Shown: positions 36,038-44,835, numbered from the stretch's first letter. The stretch: DNA of 64,000 bases from Streptomyces cynarae (GCF_025642135.1 NZ_CP106793.1:1364001-1428000), one strand, 5' to 3'. The notes: generated by a model from the letters alone, not told the origin. Made by a program: numbers and translations.

Positions 36038-37264
36038 TCAGCGAATGGGCATGCCGGAAAGGGTCCGGGCGATCACCAGCCGCTGGATCTCGCTCGTGCC
36101 CTCGAAGATCGTATAGATGGCCGCGTCCCGGTGCATGCGCTCCACGGGGTACTCCCGGGTGTACCCGTTGCCCCCGAGGATCTGTATCGCCTGGGCGGTG
36201 ACCTTCTTCGCCGTCTCGCTCGCGAACAGCTTCGACATCGACCCCTCGGCAGCGGTGAACGGCTTGCCGTTGATCGCCATCCACGAGGCCCGCCACACCA
36301 GCAGCCGCGCGGCGTCGATCTGCGTCCGCATGTCCGCGAGCTGGAAGGCGACGCCCTGGTTGTCGATGATCGGCCGCCCGAACTGCTCGCGCGTCATGGC
36401 GTAGTCGAGGGCCACCTCGTAGGCGGCGCGAGCGGTGCCCACCGCCATGGCTCCCACCGCGGGACGGCTCGCCTCGAACGTGGCCATCGCCGCGTTCTTC
36501 ACGCGCTCCCCGCCCTTCCTGGCGTTCTCCCGGGCGCGGGCGAGCCGCTCGTCCAGCTTCTGCTTGCCGCCGAGCAGGCAGGAGCCGGGGACGCGGACGT
36601 TGTCGAGGATCACCTCGGCGGTGTGCGAGGCGCGGATGCCGTGCTTCTTGAACTTCTGGCCCTGGGCGAGGCCCGGCGTGTTCGGCGGGATGATGAAGGA
36701 TGCGTGACCCTTGGAGCCCAGCTCGGGGTCGACGACCGCGACCACGACGTGGACGCCCGCGATGCCGCCGTTGGTCGCCCAGGTCTTGGTGCCGTTGATC
36801 ACCCACTCGTCCTTGGCCTCGTCGTACACGGCGCGTGTGCGCATGGAGGCGACGTCGGAGCCGGCGTCGGGCTCGGAGGAGCAGAAGGCGGCCACCTTGA
36901 CGTCGTTGGCGTCGCCGTACATCTGGGGGATCCAGGTGCCGATCTGCTCCTCGGTGCCGTTGGCGAGGACGCCGACGGCGGCGAGTCCGGTGCCGACGAT
37001 CGACAGGGCGATGCCCGCGTCGCCCCAGAACAGCTCCTCCATCGTCATGGGGATGCCGAGACCCGTGGAGTCGAAGTACTGCTGGGCGTAGAAGTCGAGG
37101 GAGTAGATGCCGACCTTCGCGGCCTCCTGGATGACCGGCCAGGGAGTCTCCTCACGCTCGTCCCATTCGGCGGCCGCGGGGCGGATGACATCGGCGGCGA
37201 AGCCGTGCAGCCAGTCGCGGACCTCCTTCTGTTCGTCGTTGAGCTCCATGGTGAACTCGGCCAT
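36038..37264 (-). CDS. Acyl-CoA dehydrogenase
   Basis: 408 residues. The full family pattern is present: [15 protein letters not shown] near residue 122, [16 protein letters not shown] near 152, [12 protein letters not shown] near 288, and [18 protein letters not shown] near 382 with the catalytic glutamate. It oxidises acyl-CoA to trans-2-enoyl-CoA with FAD and ETF. It is divergent from a TetR gene, and a perfect operator-like palindrome lies 25-41 bp upstream of its start, so it is probably repressed by that TetR and induced by an acyl-CoA. Orthologues occur at the same place beside the flaviolin operon in other streptomycetes, as far as I recall. Confidence 0.94.
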   Translation of the reverse strand: MAEFTMELNDEQKEVRDWLHGFAADVIRPAAAEWDEREETPWPVIQEAAKVGIYSLDFYAQQYFDSTGLGIPMTMEELFWGDAGIALSIVGTGLAAVGVLANGTEEQIGTWIPQMYGDANDVKVAAFCSSEPDAGSDVASMRTRAVYDEAKDEWVINGTKTWATNGGIAGVHVVVAVVDPELGSKGHASFIIPPNTPGLAQGQKFKKHGIRASHTAEVILDNVRVPGSCLLGGKQKLDERLARARENARKGGERVKNAAMATFEASRPAVGAMAVGTARAAYEVALDYAMTREQFGRPIIDNQGVAFQLADMRTQIDAARLLVWRASWMAINGKPFTAAEGSMSKLFASETAKKVTAQAIQILGGNGYTREYPVERMHRDAAIYTIFEGTSEIQRLVIARTLSGMPIR

Positions 37265-37288
37265 GTCCCCTCCAGCACTGCGCTAACG

Positions 37289-37305
37289 TGTTACTTGCGG
37301 TAACA
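37289..37305. promoter_or_regulatory. TetR operator TGTTACTTGCGGTAACA with related half-sites
   Basis: Perfect 6-bp arms TGTTAC/GTAACA around TTGCG, 25 bp upstream of the acyl-CoA dehydrogenase start. TGTTACT recurs at 37312-37318 and TGTTACTTTGCG at 37405-37416, 35 bp before the tetR start. The three sites span the divergent promoter region, consistent with control of both genes and autoregulation. Confidence 0.8.
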
Positions 37306-37449
37306 GCAGTCTGTTACTCACCAGTAGGAGAAGTCAACTCCCGGGCCGGCCGGGCCGTCCCCTTGGCAAGTCGGCAGCTCGTTCGATACCGACCCGCCTT
37401 TCAGTGTTACTTTGCGCAGGCGTCACCGAATCAGGACGGGTGGGGAGAG

Positions 37450-38097
37450 ATGATGGACACCACGCAGCGGACCGATCAGGAGCGGTCCGCCGACCGCCGA
37501 CGGCGAGAGTTGCTGGAGGCCGCCGACCGAGTGGTGCTGCGCGACGGCCCCGGGGCCTCGATGAACGCCATCGCCGCCGAGGCCGGCATCACCAAGCCGA
37601 TCCTCTACCGCCACTTCGGCGACAAGGGCGGGCTGTACGCGGCGCTCGCCAAACGCCACACGGACGCGCTGCTCGACTCGCTGCGGGCGGCGCTGGACGC
37701 CCCGGCGGACCGGCGCGAGCGGGTGGAGTCCACGCTGGACACGTACCTGGCGGCGATCGAGGCACGACCGCAGGTGTACCGCTTCCTGATGCATCCGGCG
37801 GAGGGCGGCTCGCAGAACGACCAGGGCTTCGACACCGGCCGCCACTCGATCCCGCTGCTGCGCCGCATGGGTGAGGAACTGGCCCAGGTCATCGAGGAAC
37901 GCCTGGACCTCGGCCCGGACACCCACCAGCTCGCCCGGGTGTGGGGCCACGGCATCGTCGGCATGATGCACGCGGCCGGCGACTGGTGGCTGGGGGAACG
38001 GCCGTGCTCGCGGGCGGAGTTGGTACGGAGCCTGGCGGACCTGTTGTGGGGTCGCCTGGCTGCAGCAGGGGACCGTTTGGGGGGCCCAGGGTTCTGA
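37450..38097 (+). CDS. TetR-family repressor of acyl-CoA dehydrogenase
   Basis: 215 residues. ATG codons at 37450 and 37453 are both possible; GGGGAGAG upstream fits either. Residues about 15-65 form the HTH (LLEAADRVVLRDGPGASMNAIAAEAG, then TKPILYRHFGDK), followed by a TetR C-terminal ligand domain (MHPAEGGSQNDQGFD, WGHGIVGMMHAAGDWWLG). It is divergent from the acyl-CoA dehydrogenase gene with TGTTACT-type sites in between, hence the probable repressor of that gene, responsive to a fatty acyl-CoA. Confidence 0.92.
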   Translation: MMDTTQRTDQERSADRRRRELLEAADRVVLRDGPGASMNAIAAEAGITKPILYRHFGDKGGLYAALAKRHTDALLDSLRAALDAPADRRERVESTLDTYLAAIEARPQVYRFLMHPAEGGSQNDQGFDTGRHSIPLLRRMGEELAQVIEERLDLGPDTHQLARVWGHGIVGMMHAAGDWWLGERPCSRAELVRSLADLLWGRLAAAGDRLGGPGF

Positions 38098-38098
38098 G

Positions 38099-38158
38099 GA
38101 GCGCCCCTGAGGGGCGCGGGGAACTGCGCGAGCAACCACAACGCCCCCGCAGTCGCCG
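38099..38158. repeat. Streptomyces-type dispersed intergenic repeat with hairpin
   Basis: The stretch starts with the hairpin GCGCCCC-TGA-GGGGCGC (38101-38117) followed by GGGGAACTGCGCGAGCAACC and a pyrimidine-rich tail. I recognise this as a family of intergenic sequences repeated many times in streptomycete genomes. It sits between convergent tetR and def genes, where the hairpin can act as a terminator. Confidence 0.6.
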
Positions 38159-38165
38159 ACGTTCA

Positions 38166-38702
38166 TCACCCCCACGGCGCTCGCGCCACCTGTCGCATCA
38201 CGCGACGGTGGCGCCGGCCACTGAGCCGATCCACGTACAGACCACCGGCCAGGTGATCGCACTCGTGCTGCAGGCACCGGGCGAACCACCCGGTGCCCTC
38301 CACCCGCACCGGCTCTCCACTCACCGTGAACCCCTCGACTACCGCCCGGTCGAACCGCTCCGTCCCCGCCTCCAGCCCCGGCAGGGACAGGCACCCTTCC
38401 GGCCCCCGGATCACCACACCGTCCGCCTCCAAGAGCCGTGGGTTCACCACATGCCCCAGGTGACGCACGTCCTCGTCGTCCGGACAGTCGTACACGAACA
38501 CCCGCAACGGCTCGCCGACCTGATTCGCGGCCAGGCCGACCCCCCGCGCGGCGTACATCGTCGCGAACATGTCCTCGACGAGCCGGGCGAGTTCGGGTCC
38601 GAACTCGGTGACGTCCCTGCACGGCTCGCGAAGTACGCGGTCGCCGAGCACGGTGATGGGCCGGACGCGCCCTCGGGCGCCCGGGATGGTGCGATGTGGC
38701 AT
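38166..38702 (-). CDS. def: Peptide deformylase
   Basis: 178 residues from ATG 38702. All three peptide deformylase motifs are present: GVGLAANQVG (motif 1), EGCLSLP (motif 2, metal cysteine) and HECDHLAGGLYVDRL (motif 3, HExxH). The enzyme removes the N-formyl group from nascent proteins with Fe2+ or a related metal. It is divergent from murT (142 nt). Streptomyces carries several def genes, so it need not be the essential copy. The long same-frame extension upstream is an artefact of overlap with murT. Confidence 0.95.
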   Translation of the reverse strand: MPHRTIPGARGRVRPITVLGDRVLREPCRDVTEFGPELARLVEDMFATMYAARGVGLAANQVGEPLRVFVYDCPDDEDVRHLGHVVNPRLLEADGVVIRGPEGCLSLPGLEAGTERFDRAVVEGFTVSGEPVRVEGTGWFARCLQHECDHLAGGLYVDRLSGRRHRRVMRQVARAPWG

Positions 38703-38755
38703 GCCGGCAAGGGTACGGTCGGCAGGGCCGCGCGGGCGCCGGGGTGGTGCCGCGG

Positions 38756-38785
38756 TTCGGGGGCGTGCGGGGATCTCGATAGGCT
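38756..38785 (+). promoter_or_regulatory. Likely murT promoter
   Basis: TTCGGG (38756-38761) and TAGGCT (38780-38785) are separated by 18 nt, a reasonable vegetative streptomycete promoter, about 60 nt upstream of the murT start. Confidence 0.45.
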
Positions 38786-38844
38786 GAGGCCCACACGTTG
38801 CCGGAACAGGGCGCGGCGTTGTACGCAAGGAGGATCGAGAACTG

Positions 38845-40083
38845 ATGGCAGGCAACTCGGACCCGCTGACGCCGCGGGCCAAGCTGGCCGTGACCGCGGG
38901 CAAGGCGGTCGCTGCGGCATCGCGCGCCGCGGGGCGCGGCAGCGGTTCGGTGATCGGCGGCCGAGTGGCGCTGAAGCTCGACCCCGACCTCCTTGCCCGG
39001 CTCGCCCAGAACCTGGACGTCGTCCTGGTCTCGGCGACCAACGGCAAGACCACGACCACCCGGCTGATCGCGGAGGCGCTGCGCGCGGCGGGCCCGGTCG
39101 TCTCCAACGCGCTCGGCGCCAACATGCCCGCCGGCATCACCTCGGCGCTGGCGGGCGGTTCGGACGCCAAGTTCGCTGTGATCGAGGTCGACGAGAAGTA
39201 CCTCGCCGGTGTCGCCCGCGACACCGACCCGAAGTGCATCGCGCTGCTGAACCTCTCCCGCGACCAGCTCGACCGCGCCGCCGAGACCCGCATGCTCGCG
39301 GAGAACTGGCGTGAGGGCCTGGCCGGGTCCAAGTCCGTCGTCGTCGCGAACGCCGACGACCCGCTGGTCGTGTGGGCCGCGTCCTCCTCGCCCAATGTGA
39401 TCTGGGTCGCCGCCGGCCAGATGTGGAAGGACGACGCCTGGTCCTGCCCGTCCTGCGGCGGTGTGATGCAGCGCCCCGGCGACGACTGGTACTGCGGCGA
39501 GTGCGGGTTCCGCCGGCCGACCCCGAGCTGGGCGCTGTCCGGGGACCACGTCCTCGACCCGCACGGCTCCGCCTGGCCCATCCACCTCCAGCTGCCGGGC
39601 CGCGCCAACAAGGCGAACGCCGCCAGCTCGGCCGCCGTCGCCGCCGTCTTCGGCGTGCCCCCGCAGGTCGCGCTCGAGCGCATGTACCAGGTGCAGGCGG
39701 TGGCCGGGCGCTACGACGTGGTCCAGTTCCAGAACCGCGACCTGCGCCTGCTGCTGGCGAAGAACCCGGCCGGCTGGCTGGAGACGTTCTCGCTGATCGA
39801 CCCGCCGCCGACCCCGGTGATCCTCTCCGTGAACGCGCGCTCGGCCGACGGCACCGACACCTCCTGGCTGTGGGACGTCGACTACACCCGGCTGACCGGC
39901 CACCCGATCTTCGTCATCGGCGACCGCAAGCTGGACCTCGCCGTGCGCCTGGAGGTCGCGAACCAGTCCTTCCAGGTCTGCGAGAACCTCGACCAGGCCG
40001 TGCAGCTGGCGCCGCCGGGCCGGATCGAGGTCATCGCCAACTACACCGCGTTCCAGGACCTGCGCCGCCGCGTCGGCAACTGA
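38845..40083 (+). CDS. murT: Lipid II isoglutaminyl synthase subunit MurT
   Basis: 412 residues; AAGGAGGATC precedes the ATG. A Mur-ligase-like ATP site is seen as SATNGKTTTTRLIAEALR near residue 63. A zinc-ribbon insertion with CPSC near 202 and CGEC near 218 is characteristic of MurT. The C-terminal domain contains NYTAFQDLRR. MurT activates the alpha-carboxylate of D-Glu in lipid II with ATP; the partner GatD, encoded 19 nt downstream, supplies ammonia from glutamine, converting D-Glu to D-isoglutamine in peptidoglycan. Pairing of the two genes makes the assignment secure. Confidence 0.96.
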   Translation: MAGNSDPLTPRAKLAVTAGKAVAAASRAAGRGSGSVIGGRVALKLDPDLLARLAQNLDVVLVSATNGKTTTTRLIAEALRAAGPVVSNALGANMPAGITSALAGGSDAKFAVIEVDEKYLAGVARDTDPKCIALLNLSRDQLDRAAETRMLAENWREGLAGSKSVVVANADDPLVVWAASSSPNVIWVAAGQMWKDDAWSCPSCGGVMQRPGDDWYCGECGFRRPTPSWALSGDHVLDPHGSAWPIHLQLPGRANKANAASSAAVAAVFGVPPQVALERMYQVQAVAGRYDVVQFQNRDLRLLLAKNPAGWLETFSLIDPPPTPVILSVNARSADGTDTSWLWDVDYTRLTGHPIFVIGDRKLDLAVRLEVANQSFQVCENLDQAVQLAPPGRIEVIANYTAFQDLRRRVGN

Positions 40084-40102
40084 TCACGAAGGACGATCAT
40101 CG

Positions 40103-40831
40103 ATGAGTGACAACCAGTTGCGTCTGGTGTGGATCTACCCGGACCTGCTGAGCACCTACGGCGACCAGGGCAACGCGCTCGTCGTGGAGCGCCGGGCCCG
40201 CCAGCGTGGCCTCGACGTGGCCCGCCTCGACGTGCGCAGCGACCAGCCGATCCCGACCTCCGGCGACATCTACCTGATCGGCGGCGGCGAGGACCGTCCG
40301 CAGCGGCTCGCGGCCGAGCGGCTGCGCCGGGACGGGCACCTGTACCAGGCGGTGCAGAACGGCGCGATCGTGTTCTCCGTGTGCGCCGGCTACCAGATCC
40401 TGGGCCACGAGTTCATCAACGACCTCGGGCAGCGCGAGCCGGGCCTCGGTCTGCTCGACGTGGTGTCGGTGCGCGGTGAGGGCGAGCGGTGCGTCGGCGA
40501 CGTCCTCGCGGACATCGACCCGCGGCTCGGCCTGCCCCCGCTGACCGGCTTCGAGAACCACCAGGGCGTCACCCACCTCGGCCCGACCGCCCGCCCGTTC
40601 GCACAGGTGAAGCTCGGCAAGGGCAACGGCACGGGCGACGGCACGGAGGGCGCGTACAACGACACGGTCTTCGGCACGTACATGCACGGTCCCGTACTGG
40701 CGCGCAACCCGCAGATCGCGGACCTGCTGCTGAAGCTGGCGCTGGACGTCAACGCGCTGCCGCCGGTCGACGACCGCTGGTACGAGGCGCTGCGCAACGA
40801 GCGCATCGCGGCCGCGCAGCAGCCTGCGTAG
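40103..40831 (+). CDS. gatD: Lipid II isoglutaminyl synthase glutaminase subunit GatD
   Basis: 242 residues, class I glutamine amidotransferase fold. The nucleophile is Cys94 in VFSVCAGYQILG, and the catalytic histidine lies in FGTYMHGPVLARN near residue 195; YLIGGGEDRPQ is a conserved family segment. It hydrolyses glutamine and channels ammonia to MurT. Together with murT it forms a two-gene operon (19-nt gap). No further gene appears co-transcribed, as a long-arm hairpin follows in the 198-nt gap before pfkA. Confidence 0.96.
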   Translation: MSDNQLRLVWIYPDLLSTYGDQGNALVVERRARQRGLDVARLDVRSDQPIPTSGDIYLIGGGEDRPQRLAAERLRRDGHLYQAVQNGAIVFSVCAGYQILGHEFINDLGQREPGLGLLDVVSVRGEGERCVGDVLADIDPRLGLPPLTGFENHQGVTHLGPTARPFAQVKLGKGNGTGDGTEGAYNDTVFGTYMHGPVLARNPQIADLLLKLALDVNALPPVDDRWYEALRNERIAAAQQPA

Positions 40832-40889
40832 GCAGAGCCCAGGTCGGTAGCCCCCTCGGCCGGCCTGCGGCAACCGGCCCGTCTGACAG

Positions 40890-40932
40890 TGCGTCCGCAC
40901 AGCTGAGCGGGGGCGTCCAGCAGGCGGACGCA
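40890..40932. promoter_or_regulatory. Long-loop inverted repeat upstream of pfkA
   Basis: TGCGTCCGC (40890-40898) and its complement GCGGACGCA (40924-40932) flank 25 nt, in the 198-nt gap between gatD and pfkA. It could be the gatD terminator or a pfkA operator; the loop is long for a terminator. Confidence 0.4.
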
Positions 40933-41029
40933 CGGTGCGGCCCCGCCCCCCTCCGCCGGTAGGGTGGCGGGGATCGAGCCGGACAGCGCGGTCCGGTCCC
41001 GTGCCCACGTTGAGAAGGTTGTTCGGGCT

Positions 41030-42055
41030 ATGCGCATTGGTGTCCTCACGTCCGGTGGTGACTGCCCCGGTCTGAACGCCGTCATCCGGTCCGTCGTACA
41101 CCGCGCCGTCGCCGACCACGGCGACGAGGTCATCGGCTTCCGGGACGGCTGGAAGGGTCTCCTGGAGTGCGACTACCTCAAGCTCGACCTGGACGCGGTC
41201 AGCGGCATCCTGGCCCGCGGCGGCACCATCCTCGGCTCTTCCCGGGTACGTCCCGAGCACCTTCGGGACGGCGTGGAGCGGGCCCGGGGCCATGTCGAGG
41301 AACTGGGTCTCGACGCGATCATCCCGATCGGCGGTGAGGGCACGCTCAAGGCGGCCCGGCTGCTGTCCGACAACGGTCTGCCGATCGTCGGCGTGCCGAA
41401 GACCATCGACAACGACATCGCCGTCACGGACGTCACCTTCGGCTTCGACACGGCCGTCGGTGTGGCCACCGAGGCGCTGGACCGGCTGAAGACCACCGCG
41501 GAGTCGCACCAGCGGGTGCTGATCGTGGAGGTCATGGGCCGCCACACCGGCTGGATCGCGCTGCACTCCGGCATGGCGGCCGGCGCACATGCGATCGTCG
41601 TGCCGGAGCGCCCCTTCGACATCGAGGAGTTGACCGCCCGGGTCGGCGAACGGTTCGCCGCGGGCAAGCGGTTCGCGATCGTCGTCGCCGCGGAGGGGGC
41701 CAAGCCGAAGCGCGGCACGATGGAGTTCGACGAGGGCGGCAAGGACATCTACGGGCACGAGCGGTTCGCCGGGATCGCCCGGCAGCTCTCGCTGGAGCTG
41801 GAGGAGCGGCTCGGCAAGGAGGCCCGTCCGGTGATCCTCGGCCATGTGCAGCGTGGTGGTACGCCCACGGCGTACGACCGGGTGCTGGCGACGCGGTTCG
41901 GGTGGCATGCGGTCGAGGCCGTGCACCGGGGCGAGTTCGGCATGATGACCGCGCTGCACGGCACGAAGATCGTGATGGTGTCGCTGGCAGAGGCGGTGGA
42001 GACGCTCAAGACGGTGCCGATGGAGCGCTACGCCGAGGCGGAGTGTGTTCTGTAA
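41030..42055 (+). CDS. pfkA: 6-phosphofructokinase (ATP-type PfkA)
   Basis: 341 residues from ATG 41030. Motifs: GVLTSGGDCPGLNAVIR at the N-terminus (ATP/PPi loop), PIGGEGTLKAA near 99-109, PKTIDNDIAVTD near 123-134 with the catalytic aspartate, and EVMGRHTGWIAL. Residue 104 is glycine (ATP-type) whereas residue 124 is lysine, a combination found in the group III enzymes of actinobacteria. It phosphorylates fructose-6-phosphate in glycolysis. Monocistronic, with its own terminator downstream; Streptomyces usually has three pfk genes. Confidence 0.96.
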   Translation: MRIGVLTSGGDCPGLNAVIRSVVHRAVADHGDEVIGFRDGWKGLLECDYLKLDLDAVSGILARGGTILGSSRVRPEHLRDGVERARGHVEELGLDAIIPIGGEGTLKAARLLSDNGLPIVGVPKTIDNDIAVTDVTFGFDTAVGVATEALDRLKTTAESHQRVLIVEVMGRHTGWIALHSGMAAGAHAIVVPERPFDIEELTARVGERFAAGKRFAIVVAAEGAKPKRGTMEFDEGGKDIYGHERFAGIARQLSLELEERLGKEARPVILGHVQRGGTPTAYDRVLATRFGWHAVEAVHRGEFGMMTALHGTKIVMVSLAEAVETLKTVPMERYAEAECVL

Positions 42056-42073
42056 CGCATCGGCAGGCTTCAG

Positions 42074-42110
42074 CCGCCCCCGGTCGCAGCCGCGGCCGGG
42101 GGCGGTTCTA
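42074..42110 (+). terminator. pfkA terminator
   Basis: Stem CCGCCCCCGG (42074-42083) / CCGGGGGCGG (42096-42105) with a 12-nt loop followed by TTCTA, 18 nt past the pfkA stop. Confidence 0.85.
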
Positions 42111-42175
42111 CTCTGGGTGCGGACAGACAGCTGTGGACAGACAGCGCACAACCCCCACGAAACAGGAGCCGGCGG

Positions 42176-43126
42176 ATGGATCACAGCGGGCACGGCATGA
42201 CCATGGATCTGCCGCCGTTCACGCTGGGGCGGGGGCTCGTCTGGTCGACGGACCCGTTCTTCCTCGTCGCCTGCCTGGTCGGGCTCGGGCTGTACGGGTG
42301 GGGCGTCGTCCGGCTCGTGCGCCGCGGGGACAAGTGGCCGGCCGGCCGGACCCTCGCGTACGTCGTCGGAGTACTGATCGTGCTGCTCACCATGTGCACC
42401 AGGCTGAACGACTACGGCATGGTCATGTTCAGCGTGCACATGGTGCAGCACATGCTGATCAGCATGCTGGCGCCGATCCTGATCCTGCTCGGTGCGCCGA
42501 TCACCCTGGCACTGCGCGCCCTGCCGACCGCGGGCCGCGGCCGCAAGGGGCCTCGTGAGCTGCTGCTGATGCTGCTGCACAGCCGCTACCTGCGGATCAT
42601 CACGCACCCGGCGTTCACCATCCCGCTGTTCATCGCGAGCCTGTACGGGCTGTACTTCACCCCGCTCTTCGACTTCCTGATGGAGTCCAAGGCCGGGCAC
42701 ATCGCGATGATGGTGCACTTCCTCGCCGTCGGCCTGGTGTTCTTCTGGCCCATCATGGGCATCGACCCGGGCCCGCACCGGCCCGGGCATCTGATGCGGA
42801 TGCTGGAGCTGTTCGCGGGCATGCCGTTCCACGCGTTCTTCGGTATCGCCCTGATGATGGCGTCCACACCGATGGTCGACGCCTACCGGAACCCGCCCGC
42901 CTCGCTCGGCATCGACGCCCTGGCGGACCAGACGTCGGCGGGCGGCATCGCCTGGGCGTTCAGCGAGGTCCCGTCCGTGCTGGTGCTGCTCGCGCTGCTG
43001 TTCCAGTGGTACAGGTCGGAGCAGCGGCAGGCCAAGCGGACGGACCGGGCCGCGGACCGCGACGGCGACAAGGAACTCGAGGCGTACAACGCCTATCTCG
43101 CCTCACTCAACGCACGCGGCCGCTGA
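42176..43126 (+). CDS. CtaG-type cytochrome c oxidase assembly protein
   Basis: 316 residues with a histidine- and methionine-rich N-terminus (HSGHGMTMDLPP) suited to copper, then about seven transmembrane helices. Conserved motifs of the CtaG/caa3 assembly family include VHMVQHMLISMLAPILILLGAP near residue 85 and the WPIMGIDPGPHR loop near 191. It probably helps insert copper into cytochrome c oxidase. Monocistronic between two terminator-like elements; ends in a short charged cytoplasmic tail. Confidence 0.92.
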   Translation: MDHSGHGMTMDLPPFTLGRGLVWSTDPFFLVACLVGLGLYGWGVVRLVRRGDKWPAGRTLAYVVGVLIVLLTMCTRLNDYGMVMFSVHMVQHMLISMLAPILILLGAPITLALRALPTAGRGRKGPRELLLMLLHSRYLRIITHPAFTIPLFIASLYGLYFTPLFDFLMESKAGHIAMMVHFLAVGLVFFWPIMGIDPGPHRPGHLMRMLELFAGMPFHAFFGIALMMASTPMVDAYRNPPASLGIDALADQTSAGGIAWAFSEVPSVLVLLALLFQWYRSEQRQAKRTDRAADRDGDKELEAYNAYLASLNARGR

Positions 43127-43156
43127 GTTCCGTCACACCGCTGAATTCCCTTTCTT

Positions 43157-43193
43157 TTCAGGCTGCCTGAAGTACCGCTCCATTCGGTAGCCT
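43157..43193 (+). promoter_or_regulatory. Promoter with overlapping palindrome upstream of the lipoprotein gene
   Basis: A perfect palindrome TTCAGGC-T-GCCTGAA (43157-43171) is followed by TAGCCT (43188-43193), a plausible -10 hexamer. The palindrome would cover the -35 region, suggesting an operator, though it could alternatively be a weak ctaG terminator. Confidence 0.45.
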
Positions 43194-43254
43194 GGTGCGG
43201 TGACGCCCTGCCGCCGCTCTGCAGGGCGCGGGGGGACCGCAGGGGGGAGCGGTG

Positions 43255-44835
43255 ATGACAATGCGTGCGTCTCTGCACAGGGTGGGGAAATCCCTGGCCC
43301 GCAGGATCGGCGTTCTGCTGGCCGCAGTACTGGTCGTCGTCGGCTGCGGAAAAAGCGCACAGACGTTCGTGGTGAAGGCCGTCGCCGCCGGGATTCCGTC
43401 GCTGAATCCCTTCTTCGACGAGCGCAGCGGTCTCGGGCACGACACCACGGTCCGCATCCGGGAGCTGCCCGGAGGCCTGCAGGCCGGGAACACGCCCGGG
43501 CTCTACGGCGGTTCCCGGCAGCCCACGATCTGTGACGTCGAGCGGCTGAAGGAATTCCTCACCGATCCCGGGAACGACCGCAAGGCGAAGGTCTGGGCGC
43601 AGGTCCTCGGAATTACCCAGGCACAGATCCCCGGCTATCTCGACCGGCTCACACCGGTCCTGCTGCGTCACGACACTCTCGTCCAGAACCACGACTACAA
43701 GAAGGGCAGGGCCACCCCTTTCAACTCGCTGCTCCAGGCCGGAATCGCCGTATTAGTGAACGACGAGGGGCAGCCCACGGTGAAATGCTCCTGTGGAAAC
43801 CCGCTGCGCCCGTTCCAGGGCGACACCACACGGATTTCGGTCACGTTCGAGGACGGCAACAGGAAATGGGCCGGTTATGACCGTTCCTCGGTGGTGGCGG
43901 TCAGGCCCGCGCCGCAGCCGCTGACCCGGCTGGTGCTCGTCGACGTCGACGACCCGGGCCGCGGGATCAACCGCCCCGTCGGGACGGCGGGTGGTCACGA
44001 CTCCCCCTTCGACGCCCGGGTGCGGCACCGGGTGCCCCGGGTGACGGGGATGCCGTTCGCCGAGGCCGGCCGGCGGCTGACGGACCTGGGACTCGCGGTC
44101 GCCTACGCCGGGAAGGGGGTGCCGCCCGACGAGGCCCTGGTCACGGGATCGGATCCCGCGCCGGGCACCGAGCTGGCGTTCGGGCAGTACGTCACTCTGT
44201 CGGTGGCCGCCGCCACCACGGACGGACCCGGGGGCGGCACGAGGGCAACGTCCACTCCCCCGTCGTCGGGCGGGACGACGGCACCGGGGAAGGGCGGCGG
44301 CACCTCTCCCTCGACGCCGGCCGACAGCGGGAAGGTCTCCTCCCCGCCGGGGTCGGGCGGCTCGTCCTCGCCCCCGGCGTCGGGGGGCTCCTCCTCGCCG
44401 TCGGGGAGCGGCGCGAGCACCTCGGGCGGCTCCTCACCGTCCAGGACCACCCAGCCGCCCACGTCGGGCAGCGCGGCTCCGTCCGGTACGGCGCCCGGGG
44501 CGACCGGTTCACCGACCACCGGCAAACCGGGCTCGAGCAGCGCGCCCGCGACGTCGGCGCCCGGCCCCTCCAAGACGTCCGGCTCGTCCAAGTCGCCCGG
44601 CTCGTCCAAGTCGCCCGGCCCCTCGAAGTCGCCCGGCCCCTCGAAGTCGCTCGACCCGTCCGAGCCACCCGACCCGTCCAAGCCCTCCCCGTCCAAGCCA
44701 TCGAGGCCCGTCACCTCGGCGCCCGAGACCGGCAGGCCGTCGACCGCCGCGCCGCCGACCGGGAGACCGGCCACGAGCAAGCCCGCCACCGGCGCACCGG
44801 CCACCAGCGCGCGAGAGGTCACGCCCAGCCCGTGA
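43255..44835 (+). CDS. Secreted lipoprotein: DUF6777-like domain, PASTA-like segment and Ser/Pro/Gly-rich repeat tail
   Basis: About 526 residues from ATG 43255; GTG 43252 and ATG 43261 are alternatives, and AGGGGGGAG at 43241-43249 fits 43255 best. Residues 1-31 are a lipoprotein signal ending in the lipobox VVGC (Cys31). Residues about 40-220 match a domain I recall as DUF6777 in Streptomyces. A PASTA-like motif follows (RVTGMPFAEAGRRLTDLG), then about 200 residues of low-complexity Ser/Pro/Gly with short GSSKSPG and GPSKSPG repeats. Leu167 is encoded by TTA (43753-43755), the rare bldA-dependent codon. Codon use in the N-terminal half is less GC-biased than in neighbours. The kinase gene 58 nt downstream suggests a kinase/lipoprotein pair sensing the cell wall. 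Confidence 0.85.
   Translation: MTMRASLHRVGKSLARRIGVLLAAVLVVVGCGKSAQTFVVKAVAAGIPSLNPFFDERSGLGHDTTVRIRELPGGLQAGNTPGLYGGSRQPTICDVERLKEFLTDPGNDRKAKVWAQVLGITQAQIPGYLDRLTPVLLRHDTLVQNHDYKKGRATPFNSLLQAGIAVLVNDEGQPTVKCSCGNPLRPFQGDTTRISVTFEDGNRKWAGYDRSSVVAVRPAPQPLTRLVLVDVDDPGRGINRPVGTAGGHDSPFDARVRHRVPRVTGMPFAEAGRRLTDLGLAVAYAGKGVPPDEALVTGSDPAPGTELAFGQYVTLSVAAATTDGPGGGTRATSTPPSSGGTTAPGKGGGTSPSTPADSGKVSSPPGSGGSSSPPASGGSSSPSGSGASTSGGSSPSRTTQPPTSGSAAPSGTAPGATGSPTTGKPGSSSAPATSAPGPSKTSGSSKSPGSSKSPGPSKSPGPSKSLDPSEPPDPSKPSPSKPSRPVTSAPETGRPSTAAPPTGRPATSKPATGAPATSAREVTPSP
44575..44700 (+). repeat. Short tandem coding repeats (18-nt units) in the lipoprotein tail
   Basis: Imperfect 18-nt units of the form GGCTCGTCCAAGTCGCCC recur at least four times, encoding (G/P)SSKSPG and (G/P)PSKSPG. 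The region is prone to slippage and could vary in copy number between strains. Confidence 0.7.

Noticed and set aside
40097..42832. A 911-residue open frame on the minus strand
   Set aside because: Shadow of gatD, pfkA and ctaG; all three have strong family motifs on the plus strand.
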